This document shows, piece by piece, positions 24,480-33,439 of a DNA stretch of 38,564 nucleotides. The position numbers were made by a program, and so were the translations under genes. This stretch comes from Oceanospirillum beijerinckii DSM 7166 (GTDB lineage: Bacteria > Pseudomonadota > Gammaproteobacteria > Pseudomonadales > Halomonadaceae). The stretch spans positions 1 to 38,564 of the forward strand of contig NZ_KE383829.1 of NCBI RefSeq assembly GCF_000422425.1, given 5' to 3'. The notes beneath the pieces were generated by a model. It did not search any database, was not told the DNA's origin, and saw nothing but the letters and a program-made list of their open reading frames with translations. How positions within the stretch are numbered: position 1 is the first letter of the stretch; the number at the start of each line of letters is the position of its first letter.

Positions 24480-26600
24480 ATGGAAAAGACAGAGATTCTC
24501 AATAAATTAAGGAGCTTACCACTCACTGGGCTAGGTATTCCTGTTCTGATTTTAACCTTGCTAGGCATGATGACACTGCCTATGCCAGTGTTTCTGTTGG
24601 ACATCCTTTTTACCTTCAATATCGCCCTGTCCATCATTATTCTTTTGGTAGCTGTTTACGCATTAAGGCCATTGGATTTTGCTGTATTTCCAACGATACT
24701 GCTGGTTGCAACTCTATTACGTCTTGCTCTGAATGTTGCGTCGACGCGTATTGTTTTATTGGAAGGTCACGAAGGTGGCGATGCAGCAGGTAAGGTGATC
24801 GAGGCTTTCGGTGCTGTTCTTATCGGTGGCAACTATGTTGTTGGTCTGGTTGTATTCCTGATTTTGATGATTATTAACTTTGTAGTGATCACTAAGGGTG
24901 CCGGGCGTATATCTGAAGTAAGTGCACGATTTACACTGGATGCGATGCCAGGTAAACAAATGGCTATTGATGCAGATTTGAATGCAGGTCTGATTGGTCA
25001 GGATGAAGCGAAACAGAGACGTGAAGATGTGGCTAATGAAGCCGATTTTTACGGGGCAATGGACGGTGCCAGCAAGTTTGTCCGTGGTGATGCCGTTGCA
25101 GGTATTCTGATTCTGGTGATTAACGTCATTGGTGGTCTGGGTATTGGTATGTTGCAGCATAGCCTGGAGTTTTCTGACGCGCTGGAAAAGTACGTGCTGC
25201 TGACTATTGGTGATGGTTTGGTTGCGCAGATTCCATCGCTGCTGTTATCCGTTGCTGCGGCTATTATGGTTACCCGTGTAAATAGTACGGAAAGTATAGG
25301 TCAGCAGGTTACTGGTCAGATGTTTGGCTCGCCTCAAGCCTTGGTCATCACTGCTGCTATCATGTTTATTCTGGGGATTATCCCAGGTATGCCTCATTTA
25401 GTGTTTCTAACACTTGCAGCGCTTGCTGGCTTTGGTGCTTATGGCATTATGTATTTTGCCGAGAAAAAGGTGGTACAAGAGCTGGAGGATAAGAAGAAAG
25501 CTCAGATGGAGATGCCTGTGCCCGATGCTGAAGCGGTCAACCAGAAAGAGCTGGGTTGGGGCGATGTGCCCATGGTCGACTTGCTGGGTCTGGAAGTTGG
25601 TTATCGACTAATACCCTTGGTTGACAAGAATCAGGGCGGGCAGCTTCTTGGTCGAATAAAAGGTATCCGTAAGAAGTTGTCTCAGGAGCTTGGTTTTTTG
25701 GTGCCTTCTGTGCATATCAGAGATAATCTTGAGTTAGCCCCAACCAGCTATCGGATCCTTTTAAAGGGCGTTGTGGTTGCTGAGGCTGAGGTCTATCCGG
25801 ATCGTGAGATGGCGATCAACCCAGGACAAGTGTTTGGAGAGGTGCCGGGTATTCAAGGGAAAGATCCTGCTTTTGGTCTTGATGCTATCTGGGTTGAGGC
25901 TCAGGATAGAGATGAAGCGCAGGCCTTAGGTTATACGGTTGTTGATGCCAGTACTGTAGTGGCAACACAATTGAATCAAATTATGCAGAATTATGCTCAT
26001 GAGCTGATTGGTCATGATGATATTCAGCATCTGATGGATGGGTTGGCAAAAAGCTCTCCTAAGCTTTCTGAGCAATTGGTGCCTGATAGCTTATCTTTGA
26101 ATCAATTGCTGAAAATTATCCAGAATCTGTTGCAAGAAAATGTTTCTATTCGGGATTTCCGAACAATTGCCCAATCTTTGGTTGAGACGGCTCAGCAAAC
26201 CAGAGATATCGGCCAGTTAACTTCGGCTGTAAGAGTGTCCTTGTCACGTTCCATTGTGCAATCAATTTGTGGGCCAGGCACGGATTTACCTGTTATAACC
26301 TTGGAGCCCCAGTTGGAGCAGATATTGCTTCAATCGGTGCAGCAGGCGGCACAATCCAATGTAGAGGATAATCTGGTGCTAGAGCCTGCAATGGCAGAGC
26401 GTTTACAGCAGTCGTTGAGTGAGGTGGCTCAGCAGCAAGAGATGATGGGGAATCCAGCTGTGCTGGTAGTTGCTGCACCTGTGCGGCAGGTTCTGGCCCG
26501 GTTTGTTCGCTATAGCGCACAGCCTGTTCATGTGCTTTCATATCAGGAAATACCTGATAATAAACAGATTACTATTGTAGCGACGGTCGGACAGCAATAA
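24480..26600 (+). CDS. flhA: FlhA, export gate protein
   Basis: 706 residues. The N-terminal membrane domain of about eight helices includes the conserved loop KGAGRISEVSARFTLDAMPG and KQMAIDADLNAGLIGQDEAK. The cytoplasmic domain begins with LGLEVGYRLIPLVD and includes GVVVAEAEVYPDREMAINPG. FlhA forms a nonameric ring that receives chaperone-substrate complexes and helps convert proton flow into export. ATG 24480 follows AAGGG. The order flhA-flhF-fliA then continues, without flhG. Confidence 0.96.
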   Translation: MEKTEILNKLRSLPLTGLGIPVLILTLLGMMTLPMPVFLLDILFTFNIALSIIILLVAVYALRPLDFAVFPTILLVATLLRLALNVASTRIVLLEGHEGGDAAGKVIEAFGAVLIGGNYVVGLVVFLILMIINFVVITKGAGRISEVSARFTLDAMPGKQMAIDADLNAGLIGQDEAKQRREDVANEADFYGAMDGASKFVRGDAVAGILILVINVIGGLGIGMLQHSLEFSDALEKYVLLTIGDGLVAQIPSLLLSVAAAIMVTRVNSTESIGQQVTGQMFGSPQALVITAAIMFILGIIPGMPHLVFLTLAALAGFGAYGIMYFAEKKVVQELEDKKKAQMEMPVPDAEAVNQKELGWGDVPMVDLLGLEVGYRLIPLVDKNQGGQLLGRIKGIRKKLSQELGFLVPSVHIRDNLELAPTSYRILLKGVVVAEAEVYPDREMAINPGQVFGEVPGIQGKDPAFGLDAIWVEAQDRDEAQALGYTVVDASTVVATQLNQIMQNYAHELIGHDDIQHLMDGLAKSSPKLSEQLVPDSLSLNQLLKIIQNLLQENVSIRDFRTIAQSLVETAQQTRDIGQLTSAVRVSLSRSIVQSICGPGTDLPVITLEPQLEQILLQSVQQAAQSNVEDNLVLEPAMAERLQQSLSEVAQQQEMMGNPAVLVVAAPVRQVLARFVRYSAQPVHVLSYQEIPDNKQITIVATVGQQ

Positions 26601-26669
26601 ACTTATATTGGTCATGGACAAATGAAATGTTAGGTTGATGGCTGTGATTTTTGAAGGATATTGGATGGT

Positions 26670-27935
26670 ATGAAAGTCAAACGTTTTTTTGCCCCAGATA
26701 TGCGCCAGGCGATGAAGCTGGTTCGGGATGAGTTTGGCTCTGATGCCGCAATTTTATCGAATAATAAAGTTGCTGGTGGAGTAGAGATTGTTACTGCTGT
26801 TGATTATGATTCCAGCATTCTTCGCCAGTCCTCTGATAATATTGCAGGCCAGGATCAAGATGCTTTAACTGACTCTTTAGCTGATGCTTTAGCTAAAGCC
26901 AAAGATGTAATTGATAATGCATCTGAGCGTCAGGATCTTTCTATTGAGGATGCTTTCCAAAGTAAAACTAAGATATCAGCCCATAAATCTAATGCAGAAG
27001 CGATGATGGGGGCTTTGGGTGGAAAAGCTCACAATGTTTCTGTCGAAAGTGCAACGATGAAAGCGATGCAGTCTGAGATTCAAGGCTTGCGGGAGCTACT
27101 TAAAGAGCAGATGCAGGACAGTATGGCGGAGCGTAAGCCTGTAGAAGCTATGGTGCAAAAGCGTTTACGACGCTTGGGTATTTCCAAAGTATTTGCTCAG
27201 AAAGTATTAGCAGCACTGGACCTTGAAGAAAATATTGATTTTTCCAGTGCATGGGATAAAGCAGTCGGTCAGCTGCAGGGCAATGTTTTGACCACTTCTT
27301 CTGATATTGTTGACCAAGGTGGGATTATTGCGCTGTTGGGGCCAACAGGTGTAGGTAAAACGTCAACTATTGGTAAATTAGCTGCTCGTTATGTCCTGAA
27401 ATATGGCCCTGAAAACCTGGCATTAGTGACGACAGATTGTTATAGAGTCGCTGCTTATGAGCAGTTGAGAACCATTGGGCGTATATTGGGTGTACCTGTC
27501 AGAGTCGTTGATGATAAGCACCCTTTGGAAGATACATTGCGAGCTCTGAAAAGTAAGAATTTAGTGCTGATTGATACTGCAGGGTTAAGTGCTCAAGATC
27601 CAAATATGACTGAGCAGTTTAAGTTATTAAAGTCTACTTCAGCTAGAATTAAGAAATATATTGTTTTGAGTGCAACCAGCCAAGGTCAGGTGTTACAAGC
27701 TGCTTATGATGCTTATCAGTCTCAGGGGCTAAACGGTTGTGTGATAACAAAGTTGGATGAAAGTGTCAGTGCAGGGGAAGTTTTAAGCCTGATAGCGGAT
27801 AATCGGCTACCTCTCGCATATGTTGCTGATGGGCAGAAGATACCTGATGATCTTCGTGCGGCAGACGCTCGGCATCTGGTATATCAGGCTTTGGAATTAC
27901 TTGAGCAGCAGGAAGCTGGTCATGCAACGGACTGA
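26670..27935 (+). CDS. flhF: FlhF, SRP-type GTPase for polar flagellum placement
   Basis: 421 residues from ATG 26670; a TTG three codons earlier lies too close to the GAAGGA ribosome site, and the family opens MKVKRFFAPDMRQAMKLVRDEFG. A variable basic/acidic linker and an N-domain precede the G domain with P-loop GPTGVGKTS (about 224-232), TTDCYRVAAYEQL, LIDTAGLSAQD (G3) and TKLDESVSAGEVLSL (G4). FlhF marks the cell pole and recruits FliF. Its GTPase is normally stimulated, and flagellar number limited, by FlhG (FleN), which is usually the next gene. Here the next gene is fliA after 23 bases. Confidence 0.95.
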   Translation: MKVKRFFAPDMRQAMKLVRDEFGSDAAILSNNKVAGGVEIVTAVDYDSSILRQSSDNIAGQDQDALTDSLADALAKAKDVIDNASERQDLSIEDAFQSKTKISAHKSNAEAMMGALGGKAHNVSVESATMKAMQSEIQGLRELLKEQMQDSMAERKPVEAMVQKRLRRLGISKVFAQKVLAALDLEENIDFSSAWDKAVGQLQGNVLTTSSDIVDQGGIIALLGPTGVGKTSTIGKLAARYVLKYGPENLALVTTDCYRVAAYEQLRTIGRILGVPVRVVDDKHPLEDTLRALKSKNLVLIDTAGLSAQDPNMTEQFKLLKSTSARIKKYIVLSATSQGQVLQAAYDAYQSQGLNGCVITKLDESVSAGEVLSLIADNRLPLAYVADGQKIPDDLRAADARHLVYQALELLEQQEAGHATD

Positions 27936-27958
27936 GTAGGTCGGAGGATCGGTGTCTT

Positions 27959-28684
27959 ATGGCCTTGGTAATGAGTTCAGGTATGTATTATTCACAAAAC
28001 GGCTGTGGTGAACTTATTGATCAGCACTCAGGCTTGGTAAAAAAAGTTGCTCAGCATCTTTTGGGGCGTTTGCCGTCCAGCGTGATGCTGGATGACCTGA
28101 TTCAAGCTGGTATGATCGGTTTGATAGAGGCTTCTCAGAAGTTTGACGGTTCTAAGGGGGCGAGCTTTGAAACCTACGCTTCCATAAGAATCAGAGGCGC
28201 TATGCTAGATGAAGTACGCCGTTATGACTGGGCTCCAAGATCTGTTCATCGAAATAGTCGTAAAGTATCAGAAGCAATTAAAGCTGTTGAGTCAAGGGAA
28301 GGGCGTGATGCTAGAGATACAGAAGTCGCAGAGGAACTTGGGGTGTCACTAGAGGAGTATAATAGCTACCTCCAAGATACGGCCGGCACTAAATTGTTTA
28401 GTTTTGATGAAATAACCGGTCATGAAGACAGCAGTTTTGATGTAGCTGATGTAGAATCAGTGGATCCTGATGAATCGGTAGAGGGTGATGCTTTCCAAAA
28501 AGCATTGGCTGATGCTATCTCGGGGCTGCCGGAAAGAGAACAAATGGTCTTAGCGCTTTACTATACCGAGGGGCTCAATCTTAAAGAGATTGGTGCAGTA
28601 CTTTCGGTAAGTGAGTCGAGAGTCAGTCAGATTCATAGTCAGGCTGCACTCAGGCTACGTGGTCGTTTGGATGAGTGGAAGTAA
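27959..28684 (+). CDS. fliA: FliA, sigma-28 flagellar sigma factor
   Basis: 241 residues. Region 2 is seen in VKKVAQHLLGRLPSSVMLDDLIQAGMIGL and FETYASIRIRGAMLDEVRRYDW, region 3 in PRSVHRNSRKVSEAIKAVE, and region 4 in LPEREQMVLALYYTEGLNLKEIG with the helix-turn-helix AVLSVSESRVSQIHSQAALRLR. It transcribes late genes such as the fliD promoter at 1668-1694. A GGAGG (27943-27947) precedes ATG 27959 at a rather long spacing of 11; no other in-frame start fits better. Its anti-sigma factor FlgM is not in the window. Confidence 0.95.
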   Translation: MALVMSSGMYYSQNGCGELIDQHSGLVKKVAQHLLGRLPSSVMLDDLIQAGMIGLIEASQKFDGSKGASFETYASIRIRGAMLDEVRRYDWAPRSVHRNSRKVSEAIKAVESREGRDARDTEVAEELGVSLEEYNSYLQDTAGTKLFSFDEITGHEDSSFDVADVESVDPDESVEGDAFQKALADAISGLPEREQMVLALYYTEGLNLKEIGAVLSVSESRVSQIHSQAALRLRGRLDEWK

Positions 28685-28689
28685 ACTTT

Positions 28690-28740
28690 GTTAGATGGCT
28701 TTTAAAGCCAGTTAGATATCTGTTAGATGCATTTTATAGT
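28690..28740 (+). promoter_or_regulatory. Phased GTTAGAT repeats, palindrome and -10-like box upstream of cheY
   Basis: GTTAGAT occurs at 28690-28696, 28711-28717 and 28722-28728, with start-to-start distances of 21 and 11 bases (about two and one helical turns). Between the first two lies TGGCTTTTAAAGCCA (28696-28710), a palindrome with a single central base. TATAGT (28735-28740) resembles a sigma-70 -10 box; no good -35 box is seen, which would suit an activator-dependent promoter. The regulator is unknown. Confidence 0.35.
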
Positions 28741-28778
28741 ATTCTAATGATGGCAAATTAGGGTAAGTGGAGGTTGCC

Positions 28779-29168
28779 TTGGATAAGAATATGAAAATTC
28801 TCATTGTGGATGATTTTTCCACTATGAGAAGGATTGTTAAGAATCTGTTACGTGATCTTGGGTTCACAAATACCCATGAGGCCGATGACGGATTAACTGC
28901 ACTGCCTATGTTGGAAACTGGTAACTTTGATTTTCTGGTGACCGACTGGAATATGCCAGGAATGACGGGGTTTGATCTGTTAAAAACTTGTCGAGCGGAT
29001 CCTAGATTCAAAGATCTACCGATCCTTATGGTGACTGCTGAAGCTAAGCGAGAGCAGATTGTTGCCGCCGCCCAGGCAGGTGTAAATGGATATATCGTTA
29101 AGCCATTTACTGCTGCGGTACTCAAGGAAAAAATTGAAAAAATCTTTGAGCGTATTGAGCAACAGTGA
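28779..29168 (+). CDS. cheY: CheY, chemotaxis response regulator
   Basis: 129 residues from TTG 28779, chosen because GGAGG (28769-28773) sits five bases before it. A GTG at 28767 would overlap that ribosome site, and ATG 28791 is a further option that keeps the full receiver fold. Active-site residues are Asp11/Asp12, phospho-acceptor Asp56 ([11 protein letters not shown]), Thr86 (MVTAEAK) and Lys108 (IVKPFTA). CheY-P binds FliM/FliN to reverse rotation. It is the first gene of the chemotaxis operon, 94 bases after fliA. Confidence 0.95.
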   Translation: MDKNMKILIVDDFSTMRRIVKNLLRDLGFTNTHEADDGLTALPMLETGNFDFLVTDWNMPGMTGFDLLKTCRADPRFKDLPILMVTAEAKREQIVAAAQAGVNGYIVKPFTAAVLKEKIEKIFERIEQQ

Positions 29169-29221
29169 TCCTGTTTTTTAATGCGGGTAGACAGATATTC
29201 ATCAAATAAAGGTTTCTGGTT

Positions 29222-30010
29222 ATGGCTCTGAATAGCCCGGGTGAGCAGCAAACAAGTGAATTTGAGAAGCTTCTCAAACAAAGTACGTCTGAACTGATTG
29301 AGAAAGTAGAAAGTGGTGACCTTTCTGATGCTGTGAATTTAATTCAGCGCATTAATGATGAGCGAAACCGCAACTTATACCTTGAAGTTGGTCGTCTCAC
29401 TCGTGCTTTGCATGATGCTATTACTAATTTCCATATTGATATGGGGGTGGCTAATCCTGCGACAGAAGAGATGTCGAAGATGGCTAACGCCACTGATCGG
29501 CTGAATTATGTCATCAAATTGACTCAGGATGCTGCAAACCAGACGATGGACAAGGTGGATGAAAGTGCTCCTGTAGCTGATCGTTTACGTGATCAGGCTG
29601 GAGCACTGAGAAAGGACTGGGCTCGTTTGGTTCGTCGTGAGATGAAACCAGAAGAGTTTAGAGACTTATACCGCCGTATTGATGATTTTCTGAAAGAGAC
29701 TGAAGAGCAGTCCAACTCTCTGTCTGGTAACTTTAATGACATCATTTTGGCGCAAGGTTATCAGGACCTGACTGGTCAGGTTTTGATCAAAGTGATTACT
29801 CTGGTTCAAGAGATTGAAGAAAATCTGGTCAATCTCGTCTGTATGGCGAGTCAGGTTGATAAGATCACGGGTATTAAACATGATAACAGTGATCGTCCAG
29901 AGGAAGAAGCTCATGCTCCAGAAGGGCCAATTATTAATGCCGAAGAGCGTGTAGATGTGGTTTCAGGTCAGGATGAAGTTGATGACCTGTTGTCTAGCCT
30001 CGGTTTCTAA
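29222..30010 (+). CDS. cheZ: CheZ, CheY-P phosphatase
   Basis: 262 residues. The long four-helix hairpin contains the catalytic motif AQGYQDLTGQ with Asp182 and Gln186 (equivalents of E. coli Asp143 and Gln147). The C-terminal CheY-binding peptide is kept: DEVDDLLSSLGF at the very end. CheZ speeds dephosphorylation of CheY-P. An acidic linker of about 40 residues separates the two parts. Confidence 0.94.
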   Translation: MALNSPGEQQTSEFEKLLKQSTSELIEKVESGDLSDAVNLIQRINDERNRNLYLEVGRLTRALHDAITNFHIDMGVANPATEEMSKMANATDRLNYVIKLTQDAANQTMDKVDESAPVADRLRDQAGALRKDWARLVRREMKPEEFRDLYRRIDDFLKETEEQSNSLSGNFNDIILAQGYQDLTGQVLIKVITLVQEIEENLVNLVCMASQVDKITGIKHDNSDRPEEEAHAPEGPIINAEERVDVVSGQDEVDDLLSSLGF

Positions 30011-30022
30011 GGAGATGTATGG

Positions 30023-32200
30023 ATGAGCTTTGATGTTGATCAGGATATTTTACAGGATTTCTTGATTGAGGCTGGAGAGATTCTGGAATTGTTGTCGGAG
30101 CAGCTGGTTGATCTGGAGCAAGTGCCAGATGACCCCGACTTACTAAATGCTATTTTTCGTGGTTTTCATACAGTAAAAGGGGGGGCAGGCTTCCTCCAGC
30201 TTACACCTCTCGTTGATTGTTGCCACGTAGCAGAAAATGTATTTGATACCCTTAGGAAACATCAGCGTACTGTGACCCCGGAGTTGATGGATGCTGTGCT
30301 GAGTGCATTGGATACCGTCAATGAAATGTTTGATGAGGTTCGTGCTGGGCAGATGCCAGACAGTGCAGATCCTGAGCTTATTAAACAACTGGAGTTTTTT
30401 GCAGAGCCGGAAAGTGAGAATGAGACCCCTCCAGGTGCAGAGGCTGCCTCAGAGGCAGATGTTACTCCAGCGCCTGTCGAGGAAGCAGTTTCTGACGTAG
30501 CCTTGGAACCTCCCGCAGCGGCAGTTCAGGATTCCGAAGGCGATATCACTGATGCTGAGTTCGAGTCGCTTCTGGATGCGTTGCAGGATGAAGGTAGTAC
30601 TGCGTCTTCTGCTCCAGCTGCGGCTGTAGATAGCCCAGCGGCTGATCAGGGCAGTGATGATATTACAGAGGAGGAGTTCGAGGCCTTACTGGATCAACTG
30701 CATGGCAGTGGTAAGCCTCCTTCCGTTTCTTCTATAAAAGAGGAGCCTGCTCAGCCGAAAGAGGCTGAGCCGAGTTCATCAGGCGGCGATGATCTTATCA
30801 CCGATGACGAGTTTGAAGCTTTGCTAGATGAACTACACGGTAAAGGTGGTTCTCCAGTACAGAGTAAAGCCGAAGCCGCACCTGCTGCTAGTCAGCCTGT
30901 TGCACCTGCTTCAGCACCGGCTCCGCAAGTAACCCCTGCACCTAAGGCCGCACCGGCGGCTCCAGCACCCGCTAAGCCTGCTGCAGAGAAAAAGGTGGTT
31001 AATAAGAAAGAGGCTGCTGCACCTGCTGCTGAGACCACGGTGCGTGTGGATACCAGTCGCTTAGATGACATCATGAATATGGTGGGTGAGCTGGTTCTGG
31101 TGCGTAACCGTTTGGTTCGTCTAGGGGGGCAGAGTTCGGATTCTGAAATTGCTAAAGCGGTATCTAATCTGGATGTTGTAACAGCAGATTTACAGACTTC
31201 AGTAATGAAAACCCGAATGCAGCCAATCAAGAAAGTATTTGGCCGCTTTCCTCGGGTTGTTCGCGATTTATCTCGTAAACTGAAGAAAGAGATTAATCTT
31301 CGCTTGATTGGTGAAGAGACTGATCTGGATAAAAACCTGGTTGAAGCATTGGCTGATCCTCTGATCCACTTGGTGCGTAATGCTGTCGATCACGGGGTTG
31401 AAATGCCTGAGATCCGTGAGCAGAAAGGTAAGCCTCGTGTGGGTGAAGTCGTGCTTTCTGCTGAACAGGAGGGGGATCATATTTTACTGACCATTAGCGA
31501 TGATGGTGCGGGTATGAATCCCGATATCTTACGTCGTAAGGCGGTTGAGAAAAATCTATTGGATCAGGATGCAGCAGATCGTTTAACGGATCAGGAGGCT
31601 TTTAACTTGATTTTTGCTGCTGGTCTTTCGACCAAAGAGCAGATCTCAGACGTATCCGGTCGTGGTGTGGGCATGGACGTTGTGAAAACGAAAATTTCGC
31701 AACTGAATGGTACGATTAATGTGTGGTCAGAAGAGGGCAAGGGTTCTAAGATTATCATCAAGGTACCTCTGACGTTGGCAATTATGCCAACGCTGATGAT
31801 TATGCTCGGTGATCAAACCTTTGCACTGCCTTTAGTAAATGTGAATGAGATCTTCCAGTTGGATATTTCCCGTGCCAATATAGTTGATGGCCAGGAAGTG
31901 CTCGTGATCCGTGAAAAAACCTTGCCTCTGTTCTATCTGAAAGAATGGTTGGTGCCAGGTTCAGATGTTGGACGTGATCTCAAGAATGCTCATGTTGTGG
32001 TAGTTTCTGTAGGTACACAAAAAGTGGGCTTTGTGGTTGATCAGTTGATTGGCCAGGAAGAGGTGGTGATTAAACCACTTGGAGACATGCTGCATGGAAC
32101 ACCCGGTATGGCTGGTGCCACGATCACTGGTGATGGACGGATTGCTTTGATTCTTGATATTCCAGGCATGCTCAAACACTATGCGAGTACTGCTCGCTAG
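30023..32200 (+). CDS. cheA: CheA, chemotaxis histidine kinase with repeat-bearing linker
   Basis: 725 residues. P1 (Hpt) at about 5-110 has phospho-acceptor His49 in FHTVKGGAGF. There is no recognisable globular P2 CheY-binding domain. Instead a 220-residue acidic, Ala/Pro-rich linker carries three copies of an ITxxEFExLLDxL unit (about 174-190, 213-230 and 258-275). P3 begins at about 340 (VRVDTSRLDDIMNMVGELV). The P4 ATPase has the N box LIHLVRNAVDHGVE, G1 ISDDGAGMNPDIL and G2 SGRGVGMDVVK. The CheW-like P5 domain follows PLTLAIMPTLMIMLGDQTFALPL. AAGGAG at 30009-30014 supports ATG 30023. CheA phosphorylates CheY and CheB. Confidence 0.95.
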   Translation: MSFDVDQDILQDFLIEAGEILELLSEQLVDLEQVPDDPDLLNAIFRGFHTVKGGAGFLQLTPLVDCCHVAENVFDTLRKHQRTVTPELMDAVLSALDTVNEMFDEVRAGQMPDSADPELIKQLEFFAEPESENETPPGAEAASEADVTPAPVEEAVSDVALEPPAAAVQDSEGDITDAEFESLLDALQDEGSTASSAPAAAVDSPAADQGSDDITEEEFEALLDQLHGSGKPPSVSSIKEEPAQPKEAEPSSSGGDDLITDDEFEALLDELHGKGGSPVQSKAEAAPAASQPVAPASAPAPQVTPAPKAAPAAPAPAKPAAEKKVVNKKEAAAPAAETTVRVDTSRLDDIMNMVGELVLVRNRLVRLGGQSSDSEIAKAVSNLDVVTADLQTSVMKTRMQPIKKVFGRFPRVVRDLSRKLKKEINLRLIGEETDLDKNLVEALADPLIHLVRNAVDHGVEMPEIREQKGKPRVGEVVLSAEQEGDHILLTISDDGAGMNPDILRRKAVEKNLLDQDAADRLTDQEAFNLIFAAGLSTKEQISDVSGRGVGMDVVKTKISQLNGTINVWSEEGKGSKIIIKVPLTLAIMPTLMIMLGDQTFALPLVNVNEIFQLDISRANIVDGQEVLVIREKTLPLFYLKEWLVPGSDVGRDLKNAHVVVVSVGTQKVGFVVDQLIGQEEVVIKPLGDMLHGTPGMAGATITGDGRIALILDIPGMLKHYASTAR
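30542..30847 (+). repeat. Three FliM-N-like repeats in the CheA linker
   Basis: Units at about 30542-30592, 30659-30712 and 30794-30847 encode DITDAEFESLLDALQ, DITEEEFEALLDQLHG and LITDDEFEALLDELHG. Each is an acidic amphipathic segment separated by low-complexity spacers. The spacing is irregular and the DNA differs at wobble positions, so they are not recent duplications. Confidence 0.85.
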
Positions 32201-32221
32201 GCGCTAGGATAAGGATCCTCT

Positions 32222-33439
32222 ATGCCGATAACCGTTTTAGTCGTTGATGATTCAGGCTTTTTTCGTCGTCGAGTTTGTGAGCTATTGAGCTCCGACTCAA
32301 GGATAAAGCCGATAGGTACAGCCAGCAATGGTCGTGAGGCGGTTGAAAAGGCAATCGAGCTTAAGCCTGATGTTATAACCATGGACTATGAAATGCCTGT
32401 TTTAGATGGCATCTCTGCGGTGCGTGAGATTATGCAGAAGGCCCCAGCGCCGGTTCTTATGTTTTCGTCTTTGACTCATGAAGGTGCAAGAATAACATTA
32501 GGTGCTTTAGAGGCAGGTGCCGTTGATTATTTGCCTAAGAATTTTGAGGATATCTCTCGTCGACCTGAAGAGCTGGCAAAAGTCTTATGTGAGAAGGTTG
32601 TTGCGGTGTCAAGAAGTCGTCGTTCATTTGCCACCTCTCCTTCTGCGACGGCGCCACCACGCAGCTCTACAGTTTCTAGCCCAACGGTAAGCCGTTCTGA
32701 GCGTCGAGTGATGCCTTCTGTTTCTTCTCCAAGTATTACAGGTTCGGGAAGCGGCTCGCCCATAGCAGCCAAACCTACTTTAGTAAGTACGAGGCCAGTA
32801 TCTACAGCGGTAAAAAGTAATCTGAGTACTGGCGAAGGTGCCTCCATCGCCAAGAGTAAGCCTCAGCCCAGACACTTTGATTTGGTAGCGATAGGCACCT
32901 CAACCGGCGGACCAATGGCATTGCAGTCTGTGTTGACTCAATTGCCTGCGAACTTTCCCGCACCGATTTTATTAGTGCAGCATATGCCAGCCGCTTTTAC
33001 AGGTGCTTTTGCAGAACGGTTAAATGGATTGTGTAATATCTCCGTTAAAGAAGCGGAAGATGGTGATATGTTACGCCCCGGTGTTGCTCTTTTAGCTCCG
33101 GGTGGGAAACAGATGGTCGTTGATAAAAGGGGTAATTGCGTAAGAATTTTGCCCGGAGACGAGAGGCTGAATTATAAACCTTGTGTAGATGTCACATTTG
33201 GCTCTGCGGCCAAAGCGATTTCTGGCAATATCTTAGCCGTTATTATGACAGGGATGGGGGCAGATGGTCGGGAAGGATGCCGTATGTTGAAAGAGCGTGG
33301 GGCAAGCATTTGGGCTCAGGATGAAGACAGTTCCGTGATTTATGGTATGCCAATGGCTGTCGCTAAAGCAGGCCTAACTAATGAAATCCTAAGCTTAAAT
33401 GAAATAGGTTATCGTCTGACAACTGATGTTGTTCGATAA
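32222..33439 (+). CDS. cheB: CheB, receptor methylesterase/deamidase
   Basis: 405 residues. The receiver domain has D9/D10 and phospho-acceptor Asp55 (TMDYEMPVLDG). A long Ser/Thr/Pro-rich linker (about 130-215) is roughly 60 residues longer than in E. coli CheB. The esterase domain has the catalytic triad Ser227 (GTSTGGP), His254 (QHMPAAFT) and Asp348 (MTGMGADG). CheB removes methyl groups from chemoreceptors for adaptation. No cheR or receptor gene is in the window. ATG 32222 is preceded by AAGGA. Confidence 0.95.
   Translation: MPITVLVVDDSGFFRRRVCELLSSDSRIKPIGTASNGREAVEKAIELKPDVITMDYEMPVLDGISAVREIMQKAPAPVLMFSSLTHEGARITLGALEAGAVDYLPKNFEDISRRPEELAKVLCEKVVAVSRSRRSFATSPSATAPPRSSTVSSPTVSRSERRVMPSVSSPSITGSGSGSPIAAKPTLVSTRPVSTAVKSNLSTGEGASIAKSKPQPRHFDLVAIGTSTGGPMALQSVLTQLPANFPAPILLVQHMPAAFTGAFAERLNGLCNISVKEAEDGDMLRPGVALLAPGGKQMVVDKRGNCVRILPGDERLNYKPCVDVTFGSAAKAISGNILAVIMTGMGADGREGCRMLKERGASIWAQDEDSSVIYGMPMAVAKAGLTNEILSLNEIGYRLTTDVVR

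Noticed and set aside
24756-25160. 134-residue minus-strand frame opposite flhA
   Set aside because: Shadow of flhA; composition (His, Thr and Asn rich) is what antisense reading of membrane-helix codons produces.
28712-29281. 189-residue minus-strand frame opposite cheY
   Set aside because: It lies over the whole of cheY, has no protein-family character, and follows the codon bias of the plus-strand gene.
32224-32231. GCCGATAA at the start of cheB
   Set aside because: It is within codons 1-4 of cheB, and the -35 position reads TAGG; a chance match.
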